A DNA stretch of 64,000 bases from Nitratireductor kimnyeongensis (GCF_019891395.1 NZ_CP078143.1:2059001-2123000); one strand, 5' to 3'. Shown: positions 1 through 9,939, counted from the first letter of the stretch. Numbers and translations are program-made. The notes: a model not told the origin generated them from the letters alone.

Positions 1-1
1 C

Positions 2-418
2 AATGAGCTGGGCGCGTCCAACGTTGCCTCCCAGATCACGCAACTGCTCCAGAAGCAGGGTGTCCCTCCCGAGAACATCTCGGTTGTCTCCTATCAGGCT
101 CTTGCACCGGACACCGCACCGCCGATCCGCGTCTCCTATCCCGTGGTCAAGGCTTCCACCACTCCATGTGGCCGGTGGCCGGAAGACATCCTGGATACGA
201 CGGACAACAAGCATTACGCGAACTTTGGTTGCTCCTATCAGAACAATCTGGCCGCGCAGGTCGCGAACCCGAACGATTTCCTTGGGCCGCGCAAGCAGGG
301 TGAGATTGATGCAGAGAACCGGATGGGTGTCATCGACAAGTATCGTGGTGCTGAGAGCATTTATAAACCTGGCACGGTGTCCGAAGATTTCCGGGCCGCT
401 AGAGAGATCGCGTACTAG
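2..418 (+). CDS. cpaD: Pilus assembly protein CpaD, C-terminal part (cut by window edge)
   Basis: This is the 3' end of a reading frame that enters from before the window; about 138 residues are visible. The product resembles the C-terminal part of CpaD, a periplasmic or outer-membrane lipoprotein of the Tad/Flp pilus machine. The visible part has a motif ending in GCSYQNN, and a family-typical NDFLGPR segment. cpaE follows 14 bases later and cpaF, tadB and tadC follow in order, which is the usual cpa/tad gene order and the main support for the call. The N-terminus and lipobox are outside the window, so completeness cannot be judged. Confidence 0.85.
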   Translation, partial: NELGASNVASQITQLLQKQGVPPENISVVSYQALAPDTAPPIRVSYPVVKASTTPCGRWPEDILDTTDNKHYANFGCSYQNNLAAQVANPNDFLGPRKQGEIDAENRMGVIDKYRGAESIYKPGTVSEDFRAAREIAY

Positions 419-432
419 GCGAGGGGCATGAC

Positions 433-1713
433 ATGAGCAATCTGGCCTACGAAACGGACCACGAGGATCTCGTTCCAGAGGATGGCACATCGCCAGCGCT
501 GCAGAAATTGCGGCCGATCCCAAGAATCTCTATTCAGGCATTCTGCGAGACCGACAGCGTTGCCAATCCGATCGAACGGGCAGGCGAAGATCGGCGCATG
601 GCGAAGACCCATCTGAAGGTGCATATGGGGGGTGTCGCTACGGCGGTCGAATTTTATCAGACTGCGGCCACGCCGAACCTCGTTATCGTGGAATCGTCCT
701 CCGAGCCGCGAGAACTGCTCGCCTCGCTGGAACAGTTGGCGTCGGTCTGCGACCCATCGACGAAAGTCATCATCATCGGTCACTACAACGATGTCTGGCT
801 GTATCGGGAGCTGATCCGCGCAGGCATTTCCGAATATGTGGTCGCGCCGATCTCGATGGCGGACATTGTCAGCGTGATCGCCAATATTTTCGTCGACCCC
901 GAGGCCGAGCCGCTGGGGCACTCGATCGCGTTTATCGGTGCGAAAGGCGGGGTCGGTTCTTCGACTGTTGCCCACAACCTGGCCTGGTCGATCTCCAATC
1001 TGTTCGAGAACGAAGTGGTGGTTGCCGATCTGGATCTGCCTTTCGGTACTGCGAACATCAACTTCGATCAGGATCCCGCGCAGGGCATCGCCGAAGCGGT
1101 GTTTTCGCCTGAGCGCATTGATGAAGTCTATCTTGATCGGTTGCTGGCCCAGTGCGCCGAAAGACTTTCCCTTCTGGCGGCTCCCTCCACACTCGATCGC
1201 GTTTACGATTTCGATCCCGAGGCTTTTGCGCAAATCATCGACACGACGCAGCGCACCGCGCCGGTGCTGGTTCTCGACGTGCCGCATGTCTGGAACGGAT
1301 GGACCAAGACGACCCTTGCACAGGCCGATGAGATCGTCATCACGGCCACGCCCGACCTTGCCAATCTGCGCAATACGAAAAACCTGATCGACACGCTGAA
1401 GAAGCTGCGGCCGAACGATAAGGCGCCGGTTCTTCTGCTCAATCAGGCAGGGATACCGAAGCGGCCTGAAATATCGCTGGAAGACTTCGCCGAACCGCTC
1501 GGTATAACCCCGGCAGCGACCATTCCCTTCGAGCCGCAACTGTTCGGCAATGCTGCCAACAACGGCCGCATGCTGGGCGAAATGGACGCAAACAACCCCA
1601 TCGTCGAAACGATCAATGAGCTCGCTCATATTCTGACAGGTCGGCGTGATGTGAAGCCGAAAAAGAAGAGTGGCTTGTCCGGAATCCTGGGCAGGTTGAA
1701 ACGCAAAAGCTGA
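433..1713 (+). CDS. cpaE: Pilus assembly protein CpaE (MinD/ParA-like ATPase with receiver-like domain)
   Basis: The protein has 426 residues. Residues about 60-155 look like a response-regulator receiver fold and residues about 165-400 form a MinD/ParA-type ATPase. The deviant Walker A motif AKGGVGSST lies at about 170-178, with a VVADLDLPFG segment at about 196-205. CpaE proteins are thought to position the Tad secretion machine at the pole or membrane. The C-terminal end is rich in lysine (KPKKKSG...KRKS), which could contact membrane or nucleic acid; that is inference. It lies between cpaD and cpaF in one rightward operon. The receiver part cannot be shown to be phosphorylated from sequence alone. 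Confidence 0.93.
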   Translation: MSNLAYETDHEDLVPEDGTSPALQKLRPIPRISIQAFCETDSVANPIERAGEDRRMAKTHLKVHMGGVATAVEFYQTAATPNLVIVESSSEPRELLASLEQLASVCDPSTKVIIIGHYNDVWLYRELIRAGISEYVVAPISMADIVSVIANIFVDPEAEPLGHSIAFIGAKGGVGSSTVAHNLAWSISNLFENEVVVADLDLPFGTANINFDQDPAQGIAEAVFSPERIDEVYLDRLLAQCAERLSLLAAPSTLDRVYDFDPEAFAQIIDTTQRTAPVLVLDVPHVWNGWTKTTLAQADEIVITATPDLANLRNTKNLIDTLKKLRPNDKAPVLLLNQAGIPKRPEISLEDFAEPLGITPAATIPFEPQLFGNAANNGRMLGEMDANNPIVETINELAHILTGRRDVKPKKKSGLSGILGRLKRKS

Positions 1714-1732
1714 TACGGATTGGTAGCGTCAG

Positions 1733-3256
1733 ATGTTCGGAAAGAGAGGGGCAGGCGTCCCGCATCCCACAGCGCCGCACACCGAAACCCCGAAAGCCTT
1801 TTCGGGCGGCACCGACGTATTGACGCCGGAGCGTCCGGCCCCCGCGAGCGCGCAGAATGCAGCGCCGGCGTCGCCGGAAGCAGCGTCACGTCCGCGCGCA
1901 GAAAGCCCCAGGCCCGCTCCGGTCGCGCCTCCTCCCCCGCCGGCACGATCGCCGCAGCCCGCTCGTGCGCGCAGCGAGTCGTATTACGATACAAAGAGCC
2001 AGGTTTTCTCGGCGCTGATAGAGACCATCGATCTCTCGCAGCTCGCCAATCTCGACCCCGATAGCGCGCGCGAGGAAATCCGCGACATCGTCAACGACAT
2101 CATCGCGATCAAGAACTTCGCGATGTCGATCTCCGAGCAGGAAGAGTTGCTCGAAGACATCTGTAACGATGTGTTGGGTTACGGTCCGCTCGAGCCACTT
2201 CTGGCACGTGACGATATCGCCGATATCATGGTCAATGGTGCCGAGCATGTTTACATCGAAGTCAACGGCAAGGTCGAACAGACCGGCGTGCGCTTCCGCG
2301 ACAATCAGCAGCTACTCAACATCTGCCAGCGTATCGTCAGTCAGGTCGGTCGCCGCGTCGATGAATCGAGCCCGATCTGCGATGCGCGCCTGCCCGATGG
2401 TTCGCGTGTCAACGTCATCGCCCCGCCACTTGCCATTGATGGCGCATCACTGACCATTCGTAAGTTCAAGAAGGACAAGTTGACTCTTGATCAGCTTGTG
2501 CGCTTCGGAGCGATCTCGCCGGAAGGTGCCGAGATCTTGAAGATCATCGGTCGCGTCCGCTGCAACGTTTTGATCTCGGGCGGCACGGGTTCGGGCAAGA
2601 CGACGCTGCTGAACTGTCTCACCAGTTTCATTGATCTCGATGAGCGCATCATCACATGTGAGGACTCCGCCGAGCTGCAGCTGCAGCAGCCGCATGTGGT
2701 CCGTCTCGAAACGCGCCCTCCCAACCTCGAGGGCGAGGGCGAAGTCACCATGCGTGACCTCGTGCGCAACTGTCTGCGCATGCGTCCCGAGCGGATCATC
2801 GTGGGTGAGGTGCGCGGCCCGGAGGTCTTCGATCTCCTACAGGCGATGAACACGGGCCATGATGGTTCGATGGGAACCATCCACTCCAACAATCCGCGTG
2901 AATGTCTGAACCGTATCGAGTCCATGGTCGCCATGGGCGGGTTCACGCTGCCGCAGAAAACCGTGCGAGAAATCATCGTCGGCTCGGTCGATGTCATCAT
3001 CCAGGCAACGCGTCTGCGTGATGGCTCGCGCCGCATCACGCACGTGACCGAGGTGATCGGCATGGAAGGCGATGTGATCATCACGCAGGACCTCGTTCTC
3101 TATGACATGAAGGGCGAGGACGCGAACGGCAAGATTATTGGCGAACACGTGTCGACCGGCATCGCACGGCCGCATTTCTGGGACCGTGCCCGGTATTATG
3201 GTGAAGAGCAGCGTCTGGCGAATGCGCTGGAAGCGATGGAACGGAAGACTGACTAG
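1733..3256 (+). CDS. cpaF: Tad/Flp pilus assembly ATPase CpaF (TadA)
   Basis: The protein has 507 residues and is a type II/IV secretion ATPase of the CpaF/TadA class, which powers Flp pilin polymerisation at the inner membrane. A proline- and alanine-rich, probably disordered N-terminal segment (about 1-75) precedes the conserved N-terminal domain. The Walker A motif GGTGSGKTT is at about 282-290, the Asp box/Walker B region follows, and the sequence [11 protein letters not shown] is the family signature, followed by a His-box [13 protein letters not shown]. The gene starts 19 bases after cpaE; the ribosome binding site is weak, which suggests translational coupling. Confidence 0.96.
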   Translation: MFGKRGAGVPHPTAPHTETPKAFSGGTDVLTPERPAPASAQNAAPASPEAASRPRAESPRPAPVAPPPPPARSPQPARARSESYYDTKSQVFSALIETIDLSQLANLDPDSAREEIRDIVNDIIAIKNFAMSISEQEELLEDICNDVLGYGPLEPLLARDDIADIMVNGAEHVYIEVNGKVEQTGVRFRDNQQLLNICQRIVSQVGRRVDESSPICDARLPDGSRVNVIAPPLAIDGASLTIRKFKKDKLTLDQLVRFGAISPEGAEILKIIGRVRCNVLISGGTGSGKTTLLNCLTSFIDLDERIITCEDSAELQLQQPHVVRLETRPPNLEGEGEVTMRDLVRNCLRMRPERIIVGEVRGPEVFDLLQAMNTGHDGSMGTIHSNNPRECLNRIESMVAMGGFTLPQKTVREIIVGSVDVIIQATRLRDGSRRITHVTEVIGMEGDVIITQDLVLYDMKGEDANGKIIGEHVSTGIARPHFWDRARYYGEEQRLANALEAMERKTD

Positions 3257-3297
3257 GATGTCGGCGCCTTTCTGTTCCGGTTTGGACAGGTAAATCC

Positions 3298-4311
3298 ATG
3301 TTTGGAATGGACATCACTCTGATTGCGTTCGTTCTTCTGGCCGGCTGCAGCGCCGGGGCGGTGGCTTATGCGTTGATGTTCAACAACATTACCGCAGAGA
3401 AAAAAGTCGGGCGGCGACTGGACTCAGTGAAGCGGGCCCAGACAGATCAGGTTTCGATCAAAGCCTCACGCGACCGTGTTGCCGAAACGGCGAAGCGTCG
3501 CAAATCGATTCAGGACTCGCTGAAGGATCTGGAAGAGAGGCAGAAAAAGCGCGACAGCAGGGTTCGCAAACCACCACTTAAAATGCAGCTCAAGCAGGCT
3601 GGGATGAATGTAACGCCGGAGCGTTTTTACATCGTTTCGGCAATCTGCGGATTGGTTTTGACCTTGGCAGTTTTCTTCATGGGTGTTCCGCTCTTCGTGC
3701 TTCCGGGCGCCTTGATTGTCGGGGCACTGGGCTTGCCGCGCTGGTTTGTGTCCTGGCGGCGCCGTGGCCGCGTGAAAGCGTTCCTGAATGAATTTCCGAA
3801 TTCGCTTGATGTGATCGTCCGTGCGGTGAAGTCGGGCCTGCCGATCAACGACGGCATACGTTTGATTGCAAGTGAGTCGCAGGAACCGGTGCGTACCGAG
3901 TTTCGCCGGATCGTGGAAGCCCAGCAAATGGGCGTTTCGACACCGGAAGCTTGCGTAAGGATGGGCGAGACCATGCCGTGCCCGGAAGCGAACTTCTTTG
4001 GCATCGTTATTCAGATTCAGTCTCAGGCGGGCGGCAATCTTTCCGAAGCGCTGTCAAACCTGTCCCGCGTGCTTCGCAACCGCAAGAAAATGAAGGCGAA
4101 GGTTCAAGCGCTGTCGATGGAAGCCAAGGCATCGGCCGTTATCATCGGAGCCCTGCCCTTTGTCGTCGCTTTCCTCGTCTATCTCACCAGCCCGAGCTAC
4201 ATCATCCCGCTCTTTACCACCAGCGCTGGGCATCTGATTCTGGGCTTCGCTGCGATGTGGATGACGATCGGCATTCTTGTGATGCGGAACATGATCAATT
4301 TCGAGGTTTAG
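3298..4311 (+). CDS. tadB: Tad pilus inner-membrane platform protein TadB
   Basis: The protein has 337 residues and belongs to the T2SSF/GspF family. It has an N-terminal transmembrane segment (about 6-28), a charged cytoplasmic region, a pair of hydrophobic segments near 110-145, a cytoplasmic T2SSF domain at about 165-290 with the segment QSQAGGNLSEAL, and two C-terminal membrane segments. With TadC it forms the inner-membrane platform on which the CpaF ATPase acts. It is followed by tadC after only 3 bases, so the two are surely co-transcribed and probably co-translated. Confidence 0.93.
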   Translation: MFGMDITLIAFVLLAGCSAGAVAYALMFNNITAEKKVGRRLDSVKRAQTDQVSIKASRDRVAETAKRRKSIQDSLKDLEERQKKRDSRVRKPPLKMQLKQAGMNVTPERFYIVSAICGLVLTLAVFFMGVPLFVLPGALIVGALGLPRWFVSWRRRGRVKAFLNEFPNSLDVIVRAVKSGLPINDGIRLIASESQEPVRTEFRRIVEAQQMGVSTPEACVRMGETMPCPEANFFGIVIQIQSQAGGNLSEALSNLSRVLRNRKKMKAKVQALSMEAKASAVIIGALPFVVAFLVYLTSPSYIIPLFTTSAGHLILGFAAMWMTIGILVMRNMINFEV

Positions 4312-4314
4312 ACA

Positions 4315-5304
4315 ATGCCTTCAAACGTCATCGGAAGTATCATCGAACCCAGTTTCCTGATCGCGCTTCTGGTCGCAGTTGCGGTTTTCGCAACCGTGTT
4401 TACGCTTCTGCCGGCATTTGGTGGCGATCCTCTGAAGGCGCGCATGAAAAGCGTTGCGCTCGAGCGTGAGGAATTGCGGGCGCGGCAGCGCGCGCGTCTT
4501 GCCGCCGAGGCCGACAAGCGTCGCCGGGGCTTGCGCGAGCATCAGTCGGAAGGCATGCGCGCCATCGTCGACCGCCTCGATCTGCGCCGCGCGCTGGCCG
4601 ACGATGCGGCGGTGGCGAAGTTGCGCACGGCCGGCTTTAGGGGCCAGAACCCGCTGACGAAGTTTCTCTTCTTCCGGCTTATTCTTCCGTTCGTCACGCT
4701 GCTTCTCGCAGTCGTCTATATTTTCGTCCTTGGCGGGCTCCCCGAGCAGCCTTTGTTCGTGAAGCTTTTTGTTTGTGTCATCGCCGCCTATGCAGGCTTT
4801 TACGCACCTGTTCTGTATGTCAGCAATCTGGCATCAAAGCGAAAGAAGTCGATCCAGATCGCGTGGCCTGACGCGCTCGATCTGATGTTGATCTGCGTCG
4901 AATCGGGCATGTCGATCGAAGCAGCTTTCCGGCGCGTGGCAGACGAGATCGGCATTCAGTCGGTACCTTTGGCCGAAGAGCTGGTACTGACGACCGCGGA
5001 ACTCTCCTTCCTTCAGGAACGCCGTCAGGCCTATGAGAATTTAGCCGCACGTACAGGGCTGGAGACGGTCAAGAGCGTCACCCAGGCGTTGATCCAGGCC
5101 GAGCGCTACGGCACGCCGGTGAGCCATGCCCTTCGGGTGCTTGCGGACGAAAGCCGAGAGATGCGGATGAACGAGGCGGAAAAGAAGGCCGCCGCTTTGC
5201 CGCCCAAACTCACCGTTCCAATGATCCTCTTTTTCATCCCCGTCCTGTTTGCCGTGATTCTCGGGCCGGCAGGCATCCAGATCAAGCAACAGGGGCTGTT
5301 CTGA
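4315..5304 (+). CDS. tadC: Tad pilus inner-membrane platform protein TadC
   Basis: The protein has 329 residues and is the second T2SSF-type platform protein of the Tad system. It has an N-terminal membrane segment (about 12-36), a basic coiled region, two membrane segments near 120-165, the T2SSF domain at about 180-300 with the LMLICVESGMSIEAAF signature, and C-terminal hydrophobic segments. It lies 3 bases behind tadB with a GAGG ribosome binding site. A strong bidirectional terminator follows directly, so this is the last gene of the rightward tad operon. Confidence 0.93.
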   Translation: MPSNVIGSIIEPSFLIALLVAVAVFATVFTLLPAFGGDPLKARMKSVALEREELRARQRARLAAEADKRRRGLREHQSEGMRAIVDRLDLRRALADDAAVAKLRTAGFRGQNPLTKFLFFRLILPFVTLLLAVVYIFVLGGLPEQPLFVKLFVCVIAAYAGFYAPVLYVSNLASKRKKSIQIAWPDALDLMLICVESGMSIEAAFRRVADEIGIQSVPLAEELVLTTAELSFLQERRQAYENLAARTGLETVKSVTQALIQAERYGTPVSHALRVLADESREMRMNEAEKKAAALPPKLTVPMILFFIPVLFAVILGPAGIQIKQQGLF

Positions 5305-5311
5305 GCTTACC

Positions 5312-5340
5312 AAAAAAAGGCCGCTCGAAGCGGCCTTTTT
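5312..5340 (+). terminator. Bidirectional Rho-independent terminator between tadC and tadD
   Basis: A perfect stem GGCCGCT/AGCGGCC with a TCGA loop is flanked by a run of A on the left and a run of T on the right. It can therefore end both the rightward tadC transcript and the leftward tadD transcript. Confidence 0.9.
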
Positions 5341-5367
5341 CAATTCTGTTTTCATTTGAAAGCGCTG

Positions 5368-6192
5368 TTATTGGCGCTTCTTTTTTTCGTCGTCAGAGAT
5401 CTGGCTCCACGCATTCTGCTGCGCGAGCATGGAGCGAAGATAGGCGACATTGGCTTCGGCCTGCTCGGGCGAAAGCTCCTGCCGGGCCAGTTGCTCCGCT
5501 TCGCCGAAACGCCCCTGGAGCCCGACGACGAGCGCCAGGTTCTGGCGCACGCGGCTGTCGGCACCGGAAGCCTGTACGGCTTGGCGCATATAATGCTCGG
5601 CTGACTTCAGGTCACCTTCAAGCAGATACGACATGCCCATGTTCGAAAGCACGGAGGGTTCACCCGGCTTGAGGTTGAGAGCCTGACGATAAAGCGTCCG
5701 GGCTGCATCTTTCTGTCCGAGTTGATCCAGGATTGCGCCCTCTGCCGATTGCAGCCGCCAATCCGGATATTCCGGAGTCTGCGCCCGGCGTACCGCGTCC
5801 AGCGCTGGCTGAAGCTCGCCGGCGGCGGCCAATGCCTTGCCATAGGCGGCCAGAACGTCGCGGTCCGTGGGATGATCGATCGCGAGCTTTCGCATCACTG
5901 CCAGAGACTGGTCGACCCGACCGGTCATCTGAAGAACCGATGCATATTGTAGCGCGGTGCCCTTGTCCTTGGTGTTCTGGGTGTAGGCGCGCCCAAGCGA
6001 ATCGGCGGTGCTGCGCAACTGCGATTCGCTCATGGCTGAAACATTGGAAACTGCCTTGGGCGTGCTGCGGCTGACGGAACCGGTCGTGATCCGGTCCTTG
6101 GCACAGCCCGCCACTGACACCGCCAAAATCAGCGCAATCGCTGTCTTCGTGATCCTGTTTACGGTTGCATTCGTGCGCTGTTCGGTAAACAT
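5368..6192 (-). CDS. tadD: Tad pilus assembly lipoprotein TadD (tetratricopeptide repeats)
   Basis: The ATG at 6192 is chosen because GGAGG lies at good distance in front of it; an upstream TTG at 6234 would add 14 residues without support. The 274-residue product starts with a lipoprotein signal peptide ending in the lipobox VAGC (Cys about 29). It is then made of TPR units, for example LQYASVLQMTGRVDQSL and SVLSNMGMSYLLEGDL. TadD is thought to be an outer-membrane pilotin-like partner of the Tad secretin. It is convergent to the tadC operon and shares its terminator, which is the usual separate placement of tadD in rhizobia. Confidence 0.88.
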   Translation of the reverse strand: MFTEQRTNATVNRITKTAIALILAVSVAGCAKDRITTGSVSRSTPKAVSNVSAMSESQLRSTADSLGRAYTQNTKDKGTALQYASVLQMTGRVDQSLAVMRKLAIDHPTDRDVLAAYGKALAAAGELQPALDAVRRAQTPEYPDWRLQSAEGAILDQLGQKDAARTLYRQALNLKPGEPSVLSNMGMSYLLEGDLKSAEHYMRQAVQASGADSRVRQNLALVVGLQGRFGEAEQLARQELSPEQAEANVAYLRSMLAQQNAWSQISDDEKKKRQ

Positions 6193-6313
6193 CTGCGCGC
6201 GCCCTCCGGTTGGCTTCGGCCGCTCCACGGCCAACTCTCAACAGAGAGAAATATTCTGTTAACCCTAACGGAGCGTTAAAGCGCACCGCGAAACGTAAAT
6301 GAGGAGACACCAA

Positions 6314-7693
6314 ATGTCCGTTACGCTCCTGAGCTCGCCAAAGGCTTCATCCCTGCCCGTATACGCGGTAGAGGCGGATGCCTTGGATGCTTGCAAAGCG
6401 CCGAAGACAGCGATCTCCTGGGCGAAGGCAAACGGCTTCTCAGGGGCTGCGGCCACGGTTCTGACGGTACCCGGTGAAAATGGCGCCGTCGCCGGCGCTT
6501 TTTTCGGGCTTGGCAAGACTGATGCAGGCAACCCGCTTGCTGCCGGTGCGTTGGCCCGGCACCTGCCGGAGGGCGACTGGCACTTTGCCGATGCTCCGAA
6601 AGACGCGGAACTTGCAATCCTCGGTCTGTTGCTCGGGTCCTACGCATTCACACGCTACGGTAAGAAGCCGCGCAATGCTCTTGGCTTTGTCCTGCCTGAA
6701 GGTGTCGATGCGAATCGCGTCGAGCGGTTGGCTAATGGCTGCTTCCTCGCGCGCGATCTCATCAACACACCTGCCGGCGATATGGGCCCTGATGCGCTCG
6801 AGGACGCCACCCGCGCACTCGCCAATGAGCATGGTGCCTCGCTGTCGGTGACCCTTGGCAACGACCTTCTCAAGAAAAACCTTCCCATGATCCACGCGGT
6901 CGGCCGCGCTGCTGAAGCTGCACCGCGCCTTCTCGATCTGCGCTGGGGGCGTGAGAATGCACCGAAGATCACGCTTGTCGGCAAGGGGGTCTGTTTCGAT
7001 ACCGGCGGCCTGGACATAAAGCCCGCCGCCGGCATGCTGCTCATGAAGAAGGACATGGGCGGTGCGGCCAATGTTCTCGGTCTTGCCGCAATCCTCATGG
7101 CGGCAAAGTTGGACATTCGTCTGCGTGTGCTCATTCCGGCAGTGGAAAACGCCGTTGCGGGCAATGCCTTCCGTCCCGGCGATGTGCTGACCAGCCGTAA
7201 AGGTCTCACCGTGGAGATCGGAAACACCGATGCCGAGGGCCGGCTGGTGCTTGCCGATGCGATGGCACTGGCGGACGAGGAGGAACCGGAACTTCTGATA
7301 GACATGGCGACGCTGACCGGTGCAGCGCGCGTCGCGCTCGGACCCGATGTCCCCCCATACTACACCGATGACGAAGCGCTGGCAGGTGCCCTGGCGCAAG
7401 CCTCGGAGAGCGTTGCCGACCCACTCTGGCGCATGCCGCTTTGGAAGCCCTATCTCTCGCGTCTGGATTCAAAGATCGCCGACATCAACAATGTCTCACT
7501 CGATGGCTTCGCGGGCTCTCCGATTGCCGGCCTTTTCCTTGGCCGGTTCGTGGAGAAGGCGAAGAGCTGGGCGCATTTTGACATCTATGGCTGGAACCCG
7601 GCAGACAAGCCTTACGCGCCCATCGGTGGCGAAGCACAGGGAATCCGCGCCATCGAGCGCGTTTTGGCGAACCGCTACGGGAGTGCCTCCTGA
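6314..7693 (+). CDS. Leucyl aminopeptidase family M17 (PepA/PepB type)
   Basis: Start at ATG 6314 is supported by GAGGAGA nine bases before it; the upstream ATG at 6299 lies inside this ribosome binding site region. The 459-residue cytosolic enzyme removes N-terminal amino acids from peptides using two metal ions. The divergent N-terminal domain is followed by the catalytic domain with the GKGVCFDTGGLDIKP segment (metal and substrate contacts), a KKDMGGA segment, and the M17 signature NTDAEGRL. The C-terminal half keeps the DIYGWNP segment. It lies between tadD (divergent) and a MarR gene and may be transcribed alone. Confidence 0.93.
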   Translation: MSVTLLSSPKASSLPVYAVEADALDACKAPKTAISWAKANGFSGAAATVLTVPGENGAVAGAFFGLGKTDAGNPLAAGALARHLPEGDWHFADAPKDAELAILGLLLGSYAFTRYGKKPRNALGFVLPEGVDANRVERLANGCFLARDLINTPAGDMGPDALEDATRALANEHGASLSVTLGNDLLKKNLPMIHAVGRAAEAAPRLLDLRWGRENAPKITLVGKGVCFDTGGLDIKPAAGMLLMKKDMGGAANVLGLAAILMAAKLDIRLRVLIPAVENAVAGNAFRPGDVLTSRKGLTVEIGNTDAEGRLVLADAMALADEEEPELLIDMATLTGAARVALGPDVPPYYTDDEALAGALAQASESVADPLWRMPLWKPYLSRLDSKIADINNVSLDGFAGSPIAGLFLGRFVEKAKSWAHFDIYGWNPADKPYAPIGGEAQGIRAIERVLANRYGSAS

Positions 7694-7790
7694 CAAAGCT
7701 TCGGTGGATACTTGCGCCGGCCCGCCTTTCGCGGCATGAATGAAACGGAGCCGAAACGGTTTCCGGTATCACGCGAAGGCAGATCCTGAC

Positions 7791-8141
7791 ATGTCCGTCC
7801 AGCTAAGGCCAAGCCAGGCGTTGCGTCTGTGGCAGCAGGTCTGCCTCGCCGAGGTCCGCGGCAAGGCACCTGATCTGACGGAGCGCCAGCTTGCGATTCT
7901 TCTGACGATTTATCTGGACCCGCCACCGCACACCGTGCGGGGCCTCGCCGAGAAACTCGATGTATCCAAACCCGTTATCACCCGCGCCCTCGATACAATG
8001 GGTGCCCTGAAACTTGTTTCACGCCATCGCGACCCGAGTGACCGCCGAAATGTTCTGATCAAGCGCACTGTCGAGGGTGCGCTCTTCGTGGAGCGGTTCG
8101 GCGATGTGGTGGTGGCCAGGTCTGCGGAGTTGCCCCTATGA
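7791..8141 (+). CDS. MarR-family transcriptional regulator
   Basis: The 116-residue product (ATG 7791 chosen; an ATG at 7740 would add 17 poorly conserved residues) has a winged-helix MarR core. The recognition helix region reads VRGLAEKLDVSKPVITRALDTMGALKLVSRHRDPSDRRNVLI, given here only to its key parts: the DPSDRRN wing motif is typical of MarR proteins. It overlaps the next gene by 4 bases (ATGA), so the two are translationally coupled. What it senses or regulates cannot be read from the sequence; control of the coupled NlpC/P60 gene or of itself is the simplest guess. Confidence 0.82.
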   Translation: MSVQLRPSQALRLWQQVCLAEVRGKAPDLTERQLAILLTIYLDPPPHTVRGLAEKLDVSKPVITRALDTMGALKLVSRHRDPSDRRNVLIKRTVEGALFVERFGDVVVARSAELPL

Positions 8142-8992
8142 CGATACTCGATCGCCGCCTGCACGCTCACCGCCCGGATCTTGCCGATGCCCGTTTGGAG
8201 GGCAAGGTGAAGGCAGAACGTTTCACCGCCGGCACACCCGCCCGTATCGGAGCACCTGTTGCCGATGTGCATAGCGCCCCGCGCCACGACGCCGGCATGG
8301 ACACCCAGTTCCTCCATGGTGATGCGGTACGCGTGTTCGAACACCGCGAAGGCTGGGCCTGGGTGCAGGCAGAACGCGATGGATATGTCGGCTATGTGAA
8401 TGCACATACACTTGCCGATACGGATTTCACGCCCACGCACCGCGTCACCGCACAGCGCAGTTTTGTCTACCCCGAGCCGGAATTGAAGAAACCCGCAATC
8501 GCCGCTCACAGCATGGGCGCCGCTGTCTGCGTGAGCGAGATTGTCGAAAACCGGGGTACGCAATATATGCTTCTCGCGTCAGGTGGCGCGATGGTTGCGG
8601 GCCACCTGCAGCCTCTCGACGCATATCACGAGGACTATGTCACGGTCGCAGAAACCTTTCTGCACACACCCTATCTGTGGGGTGGCACGAGCGGTTTCGG
8701 AATGGATTGTTCCGGTCTGGTGCAGCTTTCCATGCGCATGGCCGGAAAATCCGTGCTCCGCGATACGGACATGCAGGCCGACAGCATCGGTATGTTGATT
8801 GGTCCTGCCGGGACCGTGCTTCAACGCGGCGATCTCGTGTTCTGGAAGGGCCATGTGGCGATCATGCTCGATCACGCGATGATGCTTCACGCAAACGGCA
8901 ATACCATGACCGTCGCACGCGAACTGCTCAGTGATGCCATTGAACGGATCGAACGGCTCTACGGCCGTCCAACCCATTACCGTCGTCCTTAA
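8138..8992 (+). CDS. NlpC/P60 family cysteine peptidase with SH3-like N-terminal domains
   Basis: The 284-residue protein has one or two bacterial SH3-like domains (about 40-150) and a C-terminal NlpC/P60 domain. The catalytic cysteine is in MDCSGLVQLS (about residue 190), preceded by the typical YLWGG segment; the catalytic histidine is in the GHVAIML segment. Such enzymes cut the D-Glu-diaminopimelate bond of cell-wall peptides; here no signal peptide is seen, so a role on imported muropeptides in the cytosol is possible. It is coupled to a MarR gene by ATGA and ends tail to tail with the reductase, their stop codons overlapping. The nearby peptide importer fits a peptide-recycling theme (inference). 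Confidence 0.9.
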   Translation: MTILDRRLHAHRPDLADARLEGKVKAERFTAGTPARIGAPVADVHSAPRHDAGMDTQFLHGDAVRVFEHREGWAWVQAERDGYVGYVNAHTLADTDFTPTHRVTAQRSFVYPEPELKKPAIAAHSMGAAVCVSEIVENRGTQYMLLASGGAMVAGHLQPLDAYHEDYVTVAETFLHTPYLWGGTSGFGMDCSGLVQLSMRMAGKSVLRDTDMQADSIGMLIGPAGTVLQRGDLVFWKGHVAIMLDHAMMLHANGNTMTVARELLSDAIERIERLYGRPTHYRRP

Positions 8993-9939
8993 TATCCGGC
9001 GTTGCGATCGACCAGGTTGTCGAGCGCTCCACCACGTTCAAACGCATCCATTTGCTGCAGCATGAGGGGCGCCAGATGTGCGGGGTTGGAGGTGGCAGCC
9101 GCATGGGGCGTCACGAAAACGCGGGGGTGCGACCAGAGAGGGCTCTCCGGCGCCAGTGGCTCGCGTTCGAACACGTCGAGGCTCGCTTCTTTCAGCACAC
9201 CCTCTTCAAGTGCTTTGAGGATGTCGATCTCGCGCTGCAGGCCACCGCGTCCGGCATTGATGAGACAGGGGCCGCCCAACGGCCCGTCCTGCCGCAGTCG
9301 CGAGAGCAATGAGTAATTGACGATTCCTTGGGTCACAGCCGTCAACGGCAACAGGACCACCAGAATGTCGGTCGCGTTGAGGAAGGGCGTCAATTCGTCT
9401 TCGCCATCAAAGCCCCTGATGCCCTCAACGTCCTTGGGTGTACGGCTCCAGCCATTCACCGAAAAGCCGACCGCACGCAGCGCCTGCGCGGCGCGTGTGC
9501 CAAGCTGTCCCAGTCCCATGATGCCAACTGAAACTTCGTTGGCTGGCGGCTGCCGAGGCTCGTGCCAGACCTTCCGGGTCTGTTGTTCCCTGTAGACGGA
9601 ACCCTGCCTGTGATGGTCGAGCACACGCCACGTCACATACTCACACATATACTGCGTAAGATTGTCCGCCACCACGCGGACGATGGGCACATTCGGCACC
9701 TGGTCGTCGGCGAAGATGTGGTCCACGCCCGCTCCAATGGAGAAGATGACTTTCAGGTTCGGCAGTTTGGCAAGCACCCCGGGCTGGTGCTTCCAAACCA
9801 CGGCATAATCAATGGAAGGGTCTTCCGCGCCGTCTGGCTCCAGCACGACCTCCCGTTCCTTCGAAAGGAGGTCGTACCAGCGCTGGGGATTAAAGCCTGT
9901 CACGGAAAGAAGGACGCGACCGCGTTTCTGAGTGCTCAT
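8989..9939 (-). CDS. ghrA: Glyoxylate/hydroxypyruvate reductase A type D-2-hydroxyacid dehydrogenase
   Basis: The 316-residue protein is of the D-isomer-specific 2-hydroxyacid dehydrogenase family, GhrA branch. The NAD(P)-binding motif GLGQLGTRAAQAL is at about 143-155, followed by NGWSRTPK, which favours NADPH. The catalytic Arg is in NAGRGGLQ, the Glu in FEREPL and the His in TPHAAA. It would reduce glyoxylate and hydroxypyruvate in the cytosol. It starts 17 bases after yejF on the same strand with a GAGGGA ribosome binding site, so it is probably the last gene of the yej operon, although a functional link with peptide uptake is not obvious. Confidence 0.88.
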   Translation of the reverse strand: MSTQKRGRVLLSVTGFNPQRWYDLLSKEREVVLEPDGAEDPSIDYAVVWKHQPGVLAKLPNLKVIFSIGAGVDHIFADDQVPNVPIVRVVADNLTQYMCEYVTWRVLDHHRQGSVYREQQTRKVWHEPRQPPANEVSVGIMGLGQLGTRAAQALRAVGFSVNGWSRTPKDVEGIRGFDGEDELTPFLNATDILVVLLPLTAVTQGIVNYSLLSRLRQDGPLGGPCLINAGRGGLQREIDILKALEEGVLKEASLDVFEREPLAPESPLWSHPRVFVTPHAAATSNPAHLAPLMLQQMDAFERGGALDNLVDRNAGY